Made by a program: the position numbers and the translations under genes. The notes under the pieces were generated by a model. It searched no databases and was not told the DNA's origin. It saw only the letters and a list, made by a program, of their open reading frames with translations. Below, piece after piece: positions 12,301 through 33,200 of a stretch of DNA of 64,000 nucleotides. The stretch lies in assembly GCA_019096065.1 (NCBI GenBank), contig JAGUCH010000002.1, positions 446,501 to 510,500 on the forward strand. Direction: 5' to 3'. Every line of letters starts with the position of its first letter. Position 1 is the stretch's first letter. This DNA comes from Paracyclopina nana (lineage: Eukaryota; Arthropoda; Copepoda; Cyclopoida; Cyclopettidae).

Positions 12301-15300
12301 GATCAGCATGAGTATGTAAAGCTGCATAGCCCTGAAGGTAAACTAATATTTGCTATCATAGAACTGCTCATCGGAGGGACTGAGTTGTGAAGACACCAAA
12401 CACTTAGTTACAGCAGATTATTAGTAGTATGTTATCAGTGGTCAAAGTTCTGATGAAGATACATGCCTTCTTCCTCGCTCATTCTTATATGTACCACCAT
12501 ACTTTGGCCTGGTACCAATAAGATCAATGATTTCAGGGATGCAAGAAGCGAACAAGGCCTGAAGAGAAATAATAATGGCAAAATGAAGCATACTGGTTTC
12601 AATTTTTTCTGCAGCAGCAAATTTCAAATCCCGCAGATTTGACAACCAGAGGCTAGGGCCCTTTTTCAAATCCCGCAGATCTTACAACCAGAGGCTAGGG
12701 CTCTTCTTGCCAAGAAACAAAACAGTAAAATGTGTTTCTCACCAGTGGTAGAAACAATAAGGCTTTTATGAGGTGGCAGCTTCATGCTTGAAGCTCCATG
12801 TTATGATCAAGGTCTTTGATGATCAAGTGTTTAGTTGTAAGCTTCTTCATGTATGGTGGAAAAAACATAACATCAAATACTACTACACCATACATAAAGG
12901 TAAGCAAAGCTCACTTGGACTCTAGAGTAATTGTTGCAAGGGTGAGCAAGTGCATAGAAATTTGATGCTCTATGACACCTAGCAAAAAACAAAAAGAAGT
13001 TGTGGAGACAATACTACAAAATTGTATATCATAAACTGAATCGCTTATTTTGATGATTTAGTTTCTGAGACTGCACTTGATAAAAGAATGTAGATCTCTA
13101 AGAATTTTCTTAACAGCTTTGTTGTTGTTGTGATGATGATGAGTTGTGTTTTTAAGGTGTGCTACTTTGTAGTTGTAATGGCAATAAATAAGTAAGAAAG
13201 ATGATGAGGGGGATGACTTTTAGAGAAAAATTGGCAACATTTATGATAAATGTAGACTAATATCAAAGGTAATATAAAGGTGTTAAGTTGTAATATAAGT
13301 AATATTAAGCTGGATTACGTGCCTCCTTCCTCTATAATTAACGTATGTGCCATTATACTTGGGGAACATTTTGACAATGTCTATTATCTCTGGGATACTT
13401 CCAGCAAATAGGGCCTGTTGGTAAATAAGATGTGAGTCATACAACTAACTGTTACAACATTTTTTTTTCTTTTCGCTTGCTGCTGACTTATAAGCCCTTT
13501 TTGTCTTTCTCATTTCGGAGGTAGAAGTAGACTCATTAGCAGTGATATCATAATCTTCTTTTGTGTTACAGAAGAGAAATGGAAAATACATCAACTTACA
13601 AGGCCAACCAGTAAGAAGAGCACTTGGAACCCTCTTCCAATGGAAGTGACACAGTAGATGTCACCATACCCCACAGTGGACATTGTGACCATGAGGAAGT
13701 AAACACAGTCCCAGTAGCTCAACTTTTGGCCATTGTCAAAATTGGGAGGATCTCCTGAGTTCTCCAGCTGTATTCAAAGATTGGGAACAGGATACACTTG
13801 AGTAAACACTTTTTAGCGAATAGGAGCCTAAGCTATATCTCCTAGCCATTTCTGAGCAACTTTCTAAGGCAAATTTCCCACTAAGAAAAAGAGGCACTTG
13901 GCAACTACACACACACATCCACACTCAAAAGTTAGAACGAGATTAGTTGAATGGTTAGTCTCTCGCAGTTCCACTTACAAGGCCAACACCAAGGAAGAGT
14001 AATTGAAAGACTCTTCCAATTTTGGTCGAGCAGACAATGTCACCATACCCCACAGTGGACATTGTGACCATTAAAAAGTAGAGGCACTCAGCAAAGCTGA
14101 GCTCATGCACACTACTAAAGTCTGGAGGGTTCCCACTGTTCTCCAGCTGTATTCATCAAAAAGGTTTTATTCGTCAAAGAGATTGAAGAAACTATGTAAG
14201 CTATGAAAAGTGAGCATTTGGAAGAGCAGAGTTTTTTCAATGTCTTTGACCAGATGGTTAATTTGACACACAATTTAGTGCTTTCTCTTTCATTAAGGCA
14301 GAATTGAAAATCTGCTGATCCAAGTACCACTTTATTGGTTGCTCTTTCCAAGCCAAATGTAGAAAAAGGTATGTAATGCTCTATATAGCTGCTTTGCTTC
14401 AAACAATGATTTGCTCCCAAAGATAACAAAGCTAATACAATAGGTTCTCTCCTCATACTAATTATGCCATAAAAAAGCTTTCATCTTAGGATGGCCAAAG
14501 TAGTACTAGTAGTGGAGCACTCACCAAGTGGATGATGCCAGCAGCTGTCAGCCAAACAGATATGAAGATGGAAATCAGCTGAGCAAGCCTAATGGAGGTG
14601 GATGTCTTGAGGATGTTGAGGTACTGCAAAATATCTGGTACTGTCATCAGCCTCAGAGCTCTAAGAAATCTCAATCCTGCAAAAACAAACAATTCAAAAT
14701 GCATTCCAAATACATTAAAATTAATTCTAAAACATTTGAATGAACTAAAAATATATTTGAATTAATTAAAAATACATTTGAATGCATTCAAAATTGTTAA
14801 CAATCAATGAACATTCAAATGTATTTGAATGAATTAAAAATATATTTGAATGTATTCAAAATTGATAACATTTTTAAAGAACATCCAAAATACATTTGAA
14901 TACACTCAAATTTCATCTTATTACATTTGAATACATTGAAAAGACATTCAAGTGTACTTAAAATACATTTGATTACTTAAGAGTAACTATTTGTGCAAAT
15001 TATATTGCAAAAAAAACTTGTACAATTGAATACATTTAAACTAGATTGGAATAACTTCGACATAATTTTGCTTTTGAAATGAGCTGAATGCTATCTAGTT
15101 ATCTTATTGCCTAAATTCAATTAAATTCATACTCAATACATATTTGAATGTAGAATCCATTGTATGAATTCAAATCAAATAATTATGAAAATCTACAAAT
15201 TTGTATTTACTGAAAATTCTCTCCATAAAACAGCAATTTTTCCTTTTTAAACTGTATTCAAAATAGGAATGCTGCTTTAAAAAACGCTTTTGCATGCTTT

Positions 15301-17453
15301 TTTAAAGCGGCTTTTGTGGATTGACACTTACCAATCCATGTCCTGTCAAGGTAGATGGATACAAATGATGGTGGAATGGTGAAGTAATCAACAAATGAGT
15401 AGAGCTCAAGCATGAACCAGAACTTGTCACTCGCTGCAATGAACTGTGAAAAAGGCGGATACATTAAAAATACAAATGTACAACAAAAATCACTTACCCT
15501 GATGAAGAAGTAGACCATGAAGAAAATATTGAAAGCTAAGTCAATTTGTTGTGTTAAGTTGTCATTCCAAGGGATGCACTTTTCAACTCCCTCGCTGCAA
15601 AAATACAATTCAAATGTATTTTATGTATTGCAGCAGTCATAAATGTATTTACCTGGATGCATCTATGAAATAGATGACAAGGGAGGCAATAGAAAGTATA
15701 AAAACGAGGCACACCTGTAATGGATAATAAAAAAGTTATTAGTACCTAGAATTAAAAAAAAATATTTTCTCTTTTTCTTGGTAATTTTGGGCATGTTCTC
15801 ATTGCCTGAGGTGCACTTTTTCCACTTAGAAAGAAATGCAGGTCTTTCTGGGCCATTAATCTTAGTTCAGAAGCACCTTCAACTTATGGCACAACTTAGA
15901 AAGCACCAAATAATTCAAAAGCTCCAAAGTTGTGCAATTCTCTGTTTGAATACATTGCTGTTTTGCAAATACAATCAAAATACTGCATAATTTGACAGGA
16001 GATGGCTGAGCCATTCTATAATGTTTTAGCATGATATTTTTGCTTGAATGAAAAAAGCTTTTTCTCCCTGTATCTGTATTATAAATACACTGCAGTAACA
16101 GATACTTATTTTGGGAAGCTGCTTGAGCACTTATAAAGATTGCTTTTTCAAGCTCTCTGATGGCATTTACAGAGCTCTGTTTGTCTAATCAACAAAGTTG
16201 TGTCAGCAAAAGAAGTCCTAACTATTTTTTTAAAGGCTTTAAAAGCTAACTGAGGGCTTAAGATATCTATTTTAGCCTTGGATCAAGACCAAACTTGGCT
16301 TCTACATTCACTCTAATTTGAAGCTCATTGTTATGTATTTCCATACAGTTGAAAGTATTTACAGCCAAAATCACTTAAACCGCTTAAATGGGACTCAGTT
16401 ACTTTATGCAAAATGAAGCCATATATTAAGTTAGGAGTCCAATTCGCAGAGTACAGCATTTCTGACTTGGATAATTTGAGCATGAAGCTCTTGCTGGAGA
16501 ATAAATGATCACTTTAAAAAAACCATTTGAAATAAGTTTGTCTGAAAGAATAGCCCTAGTTTTGATTAAAAAACTTCTTGGGCCCAGGAAGATTAATTAG
16601 TTGGACAAGGAAGTTCAACTATTAAAGCATTTTTGGGCCCATGAATCAGTTTTTCTTTGGCTAAAGAAACCTTTTTTTGGGAAGCAAGGGGCCCCAGAAC
16701 CCTGTTAAGATGAAAAAGTCATTTTTTTTAACTTTTGGGCCCATAAAGATTATTTGCAAAAAAACATGTTCATCTTCAAGAAACCTTTGGGCCCCTTGAA
16801 CTGCATGGGCCCAAGAAGGGCCTTTGTAATTTAAAAACAAAATACCCTTCAAAGCAGAGCATTTATTGAAAAATCGTTGCTTATTTCTCAAAATATGTTG
16901 GGCCCCAGAAGTCTCTTTTGTAAGAGCCCAAGAAGCACTTTTTAATTCTAAAGAGACCACATTTTTACATCTGGGCCCATGAAGACCATGATTCTTTCAA
17001 TTAGACCATGCTAAGTTTCAAAGAGACCTTTTTGGCCCATGAAGCATTTCAAATAAAATGTATATTTCTTACCAGAATTCTTCCAGTTCCAGTTTGGCCT
17101 GAGATAAGCTCTCCTGCCCAATCTTTGGCTTCAGACATGAAATCTCCTTCTTGACCAGGAGCTCCTCCATCTGGATTTTGGCCTAGTAGCCTCAGCTTTT
17201 TGGCCTCCTCTTCCTGTCTTCTGAGTTCAGCCTGGGAGAACTCATCTTCCTCTTTGTGGCAGCAAATGGACATGATTCCCCGCACCACAACCACACTCAG
17301 CACACCCATTAGGAAGGTGAAAATGGAGCTGAGGAGGAAGCACCACCATTTCCTCTCCTTCAAGCATTCTTCATCAGATAATATGGGATTCTCAGTGGGC
17401 ATAAAGGCCTCTTCCACAGGAGACAAGGATGGAGTTGTCATTAGTGAGACCAT
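3353..17453 (-). CDS. slo: Slowpoke/BK calcium-activated potassium channel alpha subunit
   Basis: Complete Slo1 gene. Constitutive exons (order of transcription): 17073-17453, 15653-15714, 15498-15594, 15332-15443, 14525-14676, pore exon A or B, linker exon A or B, 11519-11629, RCK1 exon A or B, 8638-8790, 8423-8578, 8247-8359, 8033-8188, 7897-7973, 5651-5789, 5049-5439, 4710-4989, 4519-4655, 4194-4462, 4041-4134, 3353-3556. One choice per pair gives 1149 aa in frame. Visible parts: S0 segment ([19 protein letters not shown]), the arthropod-type S0-S1 linker [16 protein letters not shown], the S4 helix [19 protein letters not shown], selectivity filter TVGYGD, RCK1 ([16 protein letters not shown]), RCK2 ([18 protein letters not shown]) and the Ca bowl ([15 protein letters not shown]). 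It forms tetrameric K+ channels opened by voltage and cytosolic Ca2+ in nerve and muscle membranes. The start at 17453 gives an N-terminus of normal arthropod Slo1 length. Optional exons in the RCK1-RCK2 linker are listed separately. Confidence 0.96.
5536..5580 (-). CDS. slo: candidate 45-base Slo1 cassette exon
   Basis: Acceptor CTAAGCAG and donor GTACCA bound 45 bases that read in frame ([15 protein letters not shown]) between exons 5651-5789 and 5049-5439. The direct junction is also in frame, so it would be an optional cassette in the RCK1-RCK2 linker. The donor is moderate. Confidence 0.45.
6313..6336 (-). CDS. slo: candidate 24-base Slo1 microexon
   Basis: 24 bases flanked by a good acceptor (CATTACAG) and donor (GTAAGT) on the minus strand, inside the intron between 7897 and 5789. 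In frame it adds YDDFDTIF to the RCK1-RCK2 linker; with or without it the downstream phase is unchanged. Arthropod Slo1 linkers contain similar FDDL-type acidic stretches, which supports it. Inference from splice signals only. Confidence 0.55.
9190..9658. mobile_element. 469-bp MITE-like element with terminal inverted repeats and 5-bp TSD
   Basis: Ends are inverted copies beginning CACAGTGG followed by a diverged TCAAAA and CGCGCAC block. It is flanked by the direct repeat CCTTG (9185-9189 and 9659-9663). It lies in the Slo1 intron between exons at 10094 and 8790 and has no coding capacity, so it is a non-autonomous DNA transposon. The superfamily is not assigned. Confidence 0.75.
10094..10199 (-). 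CDS. slo: Slo1 RCK1 exon, copy B
   Basis: 106-base exon encoding [20 protein letters not shown] and [15 protein letters not shown]. It is nearly the fly sequence, so this is the conventional version of the exon; the alternative lies at 11186-11291. Confidence 0.92.
11186..11291 (-). CDS. slo: Slo1 RCK1 exon, copy A
   Basis: 106-base exon encoding [20 protein letters not shown] and [15 protein letters not shown], part of RCK1 after the first Ca-sensing strand. Same length and phase as copy B, hence mutually exclusive. It is the more divergent of the two. Confidence 0.9.
12467..12558 (-). CDS. slo: Slo1 S6-to-RCK1 linker exon, copy B
   Basis: Alternative of the preceding exon, also 92 bases, encoding [20 protein letters not shown], then [10 protein letters not shown], close to the fly linker. 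As in copy A, the frame requires a GC donor (AG followed by GCATGT). The two copies differ mostly in the linker after PEIID, the part that couples the gating ring to S6. Confidence 0.87.
12623..12706. repeat. 42-bp direct tandem duplication in a Slo1 intron
   Basis: Two copies of a segment containing AAATCCCGCAGAT and ACCAGAGGCTAGGGC lie end to end, just upstream (in the gene's direction) of linker exon B. It is possibly a polymorphism; no function is evident. Confidence 0.7.
13323..13414 (-). CDS. slo: Slo1 S6-to-RCK1 linker exon, copy A
   Basis: 92-base exon encoding the end of S6 and the linker: [20 protein letters not shown], then [10 protein letters not shown]. The chain keeps frame into the exon at 11629 (RHIVVCGH) only if the exon ends at AG before GCACGT, that is, with a GC donor. 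The first GT comes four bases later and would shift the frame. The mouth-ring Glu of human E321 is kept (PEII), while the E324 equivalent is Asp. Confidence 0.85.
13600..13767 (-). CDS. slo: Slo1 pore exon, copy B (Tyr after the filter)
   Basis: Second pore exon, 168 bases, phase 0-0, same splice-site context as copy A. It encodes [20 protein letters not shown], then [14 protein letters not shown] and [13 protein letters not shown]. Tyr is kept at the human Y294 position (codon 13654-13656). It is closer to the usual arthropod Slo1 pore (SYWxCVYFL) than copy A, so it is probably the ancestral version. Confidence 0.93.
13979..14146 (-). CDS. slo: Slo1 pore exon, copy A (Val after the filter)
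   Basis: 168-base, phase 0-0 exon with acceptor ...TACAG and donor GTAAGT. It encodes the pore turret, pore helix, filter and the first half of S6: [20 protein letters not shown], then [14 protein letters not shown] and [13 protein letters not shown]. It has exactly the same length and phase as copy B downstream, so including both would duplicate the pore; mutually exclusive splicing is inferred. The residue two after the filter Asp is Val (codon 14033-14035), where most BK channels have Tyr. Confidence 0.93.
14700..15190. repeat. degenerate ATACATTTGAATG repeat region in a Slo1 intron
   Basis: Many imperfect copies of an AT-rich motif around TACATTTGAATG fill the intron between the S3-S4 exon and the S4-S5 exon. 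There is no fixed period by eye. Confidence 0.65.
16560..17045. repeat. GGGCCC-containing degenerate repeat in Slo1 intron 1
   Basis: Repeats of roughly 40-70 bases each carry GGGCCC followed by a purine-rich GAAG stretch. The same motif family recurs at 24180-24665 in the ABC transporter gene. Confidence 0.65.
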
Positions 17454-18823
17454 TTTTCTTTTGGAATAGTTGTCCTCAAAATACTAGGAGTGATTCAGTA
17501 TCTGGAACAAGAATGTATTCAGTGGATACAGCAGTGTAAGCCCACAAAAAGCCTATGCTATATGCAAAATTGGCAAAAAAAATGCAGATTTTTGTAAACA
17601 AATGAGATTTCCAGCTGCTCTGCTCACAGCTTTCTAGTATATGCATGGATACATTAGAAAGTATGACTAATTAGCCTTATGACTTAAATTGTTCACTCAC
17701 CGCTAGAGATTTGGGTGAAACATGCTGATTTTTTCCAACACTAGCTTTAGTTAGCCACAAGTCACAATGAGTTGGCTATCCATTCACATCTTGAAGGCTG
17801 GATAATAATGGTTTTGTTTTTCAGTATCACAATTGCTGCAAATGGCCAAATTAGAACACACTGTGTGACCTCTGCTCAGGTGGAAAGCAAAGCAAGAATT
17901 CTTTTGGCTCAATTATTTCTTATAGCCATTCTGTGTCAGGACTTCTTTTCACTACTAGTCTGCTGCTAGCTGCTCTCCCTCACTTTGCACTGCGAAGCTC
18001 AGCTGCGCTAAATTTTTCTAGCTCTCTCCACGAGCTGAGCAAGGAAGTGAGAGAGGACTGAGAGAACTGCTGAGACGCATTCGGTCTCAACTTTGAGCAA
18101 GGTGACGTTTAATCACTTTGGGATGTTTTTCACTTGTGCACAAAAGTTTTCAAAAGCACTTTCAAGCAAATCACTTCCAATCTAGATCTTTCAATTTTGA
18201 TGTCAACCTAGTTTACTACAATGGCAGCCTTGAAAAAACTAGGTGAATATGAAAATTGTGCAAACTAGACTCAGAGTGATATGCTTGAACATACTTTTGG
18301 CAACTTTTGTGCGAAAGTGAAAAACATTTTTTTAAATTCAGGCCTTTCGCTCTTTTTTCCCCCTGGTTGGGAAAGTGTGTAGCTTTCACAATAGTACCAG
18401 CAAGTGCTACTAGAACTGCAAGACTAAAGACTATCGAAGCAGCATGAGGCTTTCTCAAAGGACACACACACAGCTTTCGAGGCCAACATTTTCTTCATCC
18501 TTCGAAGCAGATCGATTTTGAGGCCGAGCCTGCAAACTAGCAGTTGCCCAATTATTTCAGCCCCCTTTTCTGCCTAGAAAGCATCCACTAATTGAATTGA
18601 AAGTTGCTACTGCACACTACTTTTACCTTTTTTTGCATTTTTGACCCAACTTTCTTTGATGAGGAGGATGCATTTGCTGGTGAAAGCAAATTGCTTTCAA
18701 GGGGAAAATTGTGTAAAAAAGTAAAATTAGCATATTTTATTCATGGTAAGAACAACTAATGGACAGCACCTAAGAGTTACAAAAATTGAAAATACATATT
18801 AAATACAAGCTCTGTTTGCATTT
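17454..18823. other. intergenic region: Slo1 5' flank and ABC transporter 3' flank
   Basis: No gene was found. It should contain the Slo1 promoter and upstream non-coding exons and the ABC transporter 3' UTR. Several C/T-rich and CT-repeat stretches occur around 17940-18080, with no recognisable core promoter. Confidence 0.5.
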
Positions 18824-29714
<10,891 letters not shown>

Positions 29715-30163
29715 GTTTCAACTTCGACTAAGTATATTGAGCCAGGAATCATTGCATAATGTTGGCAAATAAAAAGATGAGGTCAAGAAGATTAAGAGTT
29801 GTTGCTAAGACAAATTTTTATCTCTGTTCAAAAGACTGATGCCTGACGGAGTGAAAGCAAAACACCTGGAGTCAGATTGTGCATTGGGTCAAGATCATCA
29901 ATTCAAGTTTTAAATAAGAATAGAAGAAGTCGGTAGTTTGGGAATGTATTTTCTTGTATATCATAGAGAATTTCAATACACACTTTAATCATTATTAGTA
30001 TGTCCTTGGTTGTGCCTTTGTCCAGTGTTGGCGCTAAGAAAAGCCAAATGACCTATTGTGCATTGGGTCAAGATCATCAATTCAAGTTTTAAATTAGAAT
30101 AGTAGAAGTCGGTAGTTTGGGAATGTATTTTCTTGTATATCATAGCAATTTTCAATACAGACT
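29715..30163. other. region between ABC transporter start and CPSF4 stop
   Basis: It holds the ABC transporter 5' flank and the CPSF4 3' UTR. The CPSF4-proximal part is a tandem duplicate of the end of the CPSF4 last exon (see 29879-30236). Confidence 0.6.
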
Positions 30164-30236
30164 TCAATCATTATTAGTATGTCCCTGGTTGTGCCTTCGT
30201 CCAGCGTTGGCGCTAAGAAATGCCAAATGACCTTTT
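29879..30236. repeat. 179-bp tandem duplication spanning the CPSF4 stop region
   Basis: 29879-30055 and 30058-30236 are near-identical. The copies include the codons for KGHLAFLSAN, the stop and following 3' sequence, so the last 24 codons of CPSF4 have a decayed second copy just downstream in the 3' UTR. Confidence 0.85.
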
Positions 30237-33200
30237 GTGCATCGGTTCGCAAAGTGTCCATTTTCACCACACTTGAAGCAGACAATTTCGTCCAAGTTTT
30301 TAATGCGACCACTTCTTTCCCCAGAATTGTTGTGGAGTGGGTTTCCATATGGACGAGGCGTGAATCCATACTCAGACATCTGCAATGAAAAATAACAATT
30401 AGTTGTTTCAATTCATCGACAGTTTTACAAATAAAAAAATTTATACAGAATCAAGCAATCTTGACAAGTATATTGATGATGTCAATACCTGAGCATGTTG
30501 TTCCCTGACTTCTTGAGGAACTTTGGAACAGTGTGACACTTTGTGTCCAGGTTCTCCACAATAATGACATGTGATGACGATTTTCTTGCCAATGCCACGA
30601 GGATCATCCGGACCGCCAATTGGAGGAAGTTCAAACCTAGGATGAGTGTCTGGACAATCCGGACCCTTAGGGCAAAATCCAGCCAAATAGTTAAGACAAA
30701 GAACTCTTCGAACATGTCGATGCCTGCACGATGGTCCATGTCGACAGAAACCTCGGTCATACCAAGGGCAATCACGGATTTTGCTTTCCGGATCAATGTG
30801 CAAAAAGGGGCATTCTTTATTGTGACAAGCATCTGGAATGTAAGCAAAACAATTTTAGTATGTAATGAGATGTCATTAAAAAATTATGATAAGGGCACTT
30901 CAATTTTCTTAAATAAATTAAGACAATTAAAAGTTTTTGATTTTTTCCATTTTTAAAGTAGTTAAACTACAAGTTTTATTTGGACTTCTAAATGACTTTA
31001 GAGGAGTAAAACGAGGTTAGTTCTTAACAAACTTAGAGAGCGGACAACAAAAAAATCCGCAATTTTGCTCATAAAACTGAGAATAGATTTGAAATCACTC
31101 ACTTTTTTAAAACAGCTCTATGAATTTAAGGCGTATGGATTAGAGAAAATTAAGATTGCTTGAATGCATAAACATTTTGATGAATGTACTACCTAACCAC
31201 AAATCCACCTAAACGCAGCCCACTTTTTGCAAATCTGCTTATACGCAGTCCATCAAAAAGCAGTCAACTTAAACGCAGTCAACCTTTCCGCATAGTTATT
31301 AAACATTCCAAGCTTGTTGATATGAGCGGGTATGAAGTGGTTATAATACCTATGCAGAAAAATCTTAAAGTTCGAACTTAGATACTTGAACAGAGAAGCA
31401 GTAAACATAGCAGCAGGCTTTTTCACATGAGCACACATTTGGTTAGAACTAACCTATTAAAATAAATTGTTTAAAAATTATTCTGCCAGTCTCTCAAATG
31501 CTCAGAAATTATTCAAGCTGAAACTCTATTATGAACTAAGAAAAACAACAATTCTTAAAGGCCTGCACTTCTCCTTTCTTGTTCAACCTAATGATTCCTT
31601 ATAAAGTAAATTAACATGGTGCTATCAATTTTAGAATGGATCACTGCCTTTCATTCTGTCAGAAGAATGACCCATCAGATAGACAGGAATTTTTAAGAAT
31701 TAATGGCATAGGCCAGGATCTCTTTGGTAACATTTGGTTTAGATCTGCCTTCAAGTCAATGTGATTAAAAATCCAGTATACCTAATTTAGTCACTGATCA
31801 TGTAGAAACCATTAAAATTAATATCACTCCTTTTTTGTTCACAAACATTGTGAAATAATTATGACTGTGTATTGCTGACTGCGTTTAGGTGGACTGCGTT
31901 TAGGTGGATTTGCGGTTTGGCAGATATACCATTTTGATGGCCTTAAACGTAAACAGAAAATCTATTTTGAATGATAAAACCATAACAAAGAGAAGCTTCA
32001 GGGAAACTGACACAAAAAAAGAGAAAATGAAAAAGTTAAGTTTTTTTTAATGGAATTGGCCTAAAATTAGTAAGGTGTTACCTTATTAAAGCGCCGCAGA
32101 GATCATTAATTAGTCTTTTTTGTTCTTGTTAAAATATTTTTTCAAAAAGGAGTGATAAATGTTGCCTTTGATATAAGAAAAGCATCAAAAATTAAATACT
32201 CTCTTCTTTAGTATATGGTTCAAGTTTTTCCGTTGAAATACTCAATTAAGACTCTAAATTGCCTCAGATTTCTTTAATCGCTTCTAAAAGGAACCACCAT
32301 TGAAATTGACAGCTGATATCACAGTAATTAATTTTGGCGTTGTCCACTCTCTCAGTTTATTCAGCAGAAGTTAAACGAGGTCTGGACTACCACGACCCCA
32401 CCAGAATTGTATTTATAGATTCTTGGATGCACTATAGACAGCAGCATCATAACAAAGACACTCCATCTACCGAGTTTTTTGAAGAAACACTTGTGAGCCG
32501 AGTTCAAAATCACATTTTGTATGCATTAGTTGAGCCACTTTATTTAGGGCAAATAGCTATGGTAAATGGTTACTTTGTTTTTACAAATGCATAGCTTCAG
32601 GACTCTAACGTCTTGATGTTTTAAGTTTTATTGGGTAAAATAGATTTAAACCCATTTTATTTTACTGTCATAAAGTAATCCTTTACAAAAATTGATAACT
32701 CTTATGTGCTTGGGTCTTTATTTCGAACTACTTTACGAGTCGCAAAAACGCGCTAACTCAGTTTTTTTGCTCGAGCAGTGTCAGCTGAAAATCACAAATG
32801 TTGCCCATAAAGGCCGCTGGGATCGCCCTACATCAATGTTATTGTTATGATACTTATGTGAATGGCCTTACTACGAAGCTACTGTTTCCAAGTGAAAAAA
32901 ATGTTTCTAAAGTGAAATATGTTAAATGGCCTCTTTGAACGAACTTTTTGATTTAGGACAATTTCATTTTGGAAGCTATTCAGACTTTTCAAGTTTCACT
33001 TTTCAGTTGGGATTTATTCAAAAAATTAACCATAATAAATAGTTTATTTCATAGCACATTCATATTTTTTCCCCTTTTGGAATAAAAATTCCTAGTATAT
33101 TTTGGAGAGCGCCATCTGTGTTTATTTTTGGAAGTTTGGAGATGAGCAGACTTGGCAAAATCAAGTTTGTAAACAATTAGAATGGACTCTTGCAGCAATA

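Noticed and set aside
12463..12466. GT donor for linker exon B at 12461-12462, giving a 96-base exon
   Set aside because: It ends cleanly after RGRRH but shifts the frame into the IVVCGH exon; the GC donor four bases earlier restores it.
32334..32594. 86-codon frame in CPSF4 intron 1
   Set aside because: No recognisable domain, no splice support, and surrounded by repeat-derived intron.
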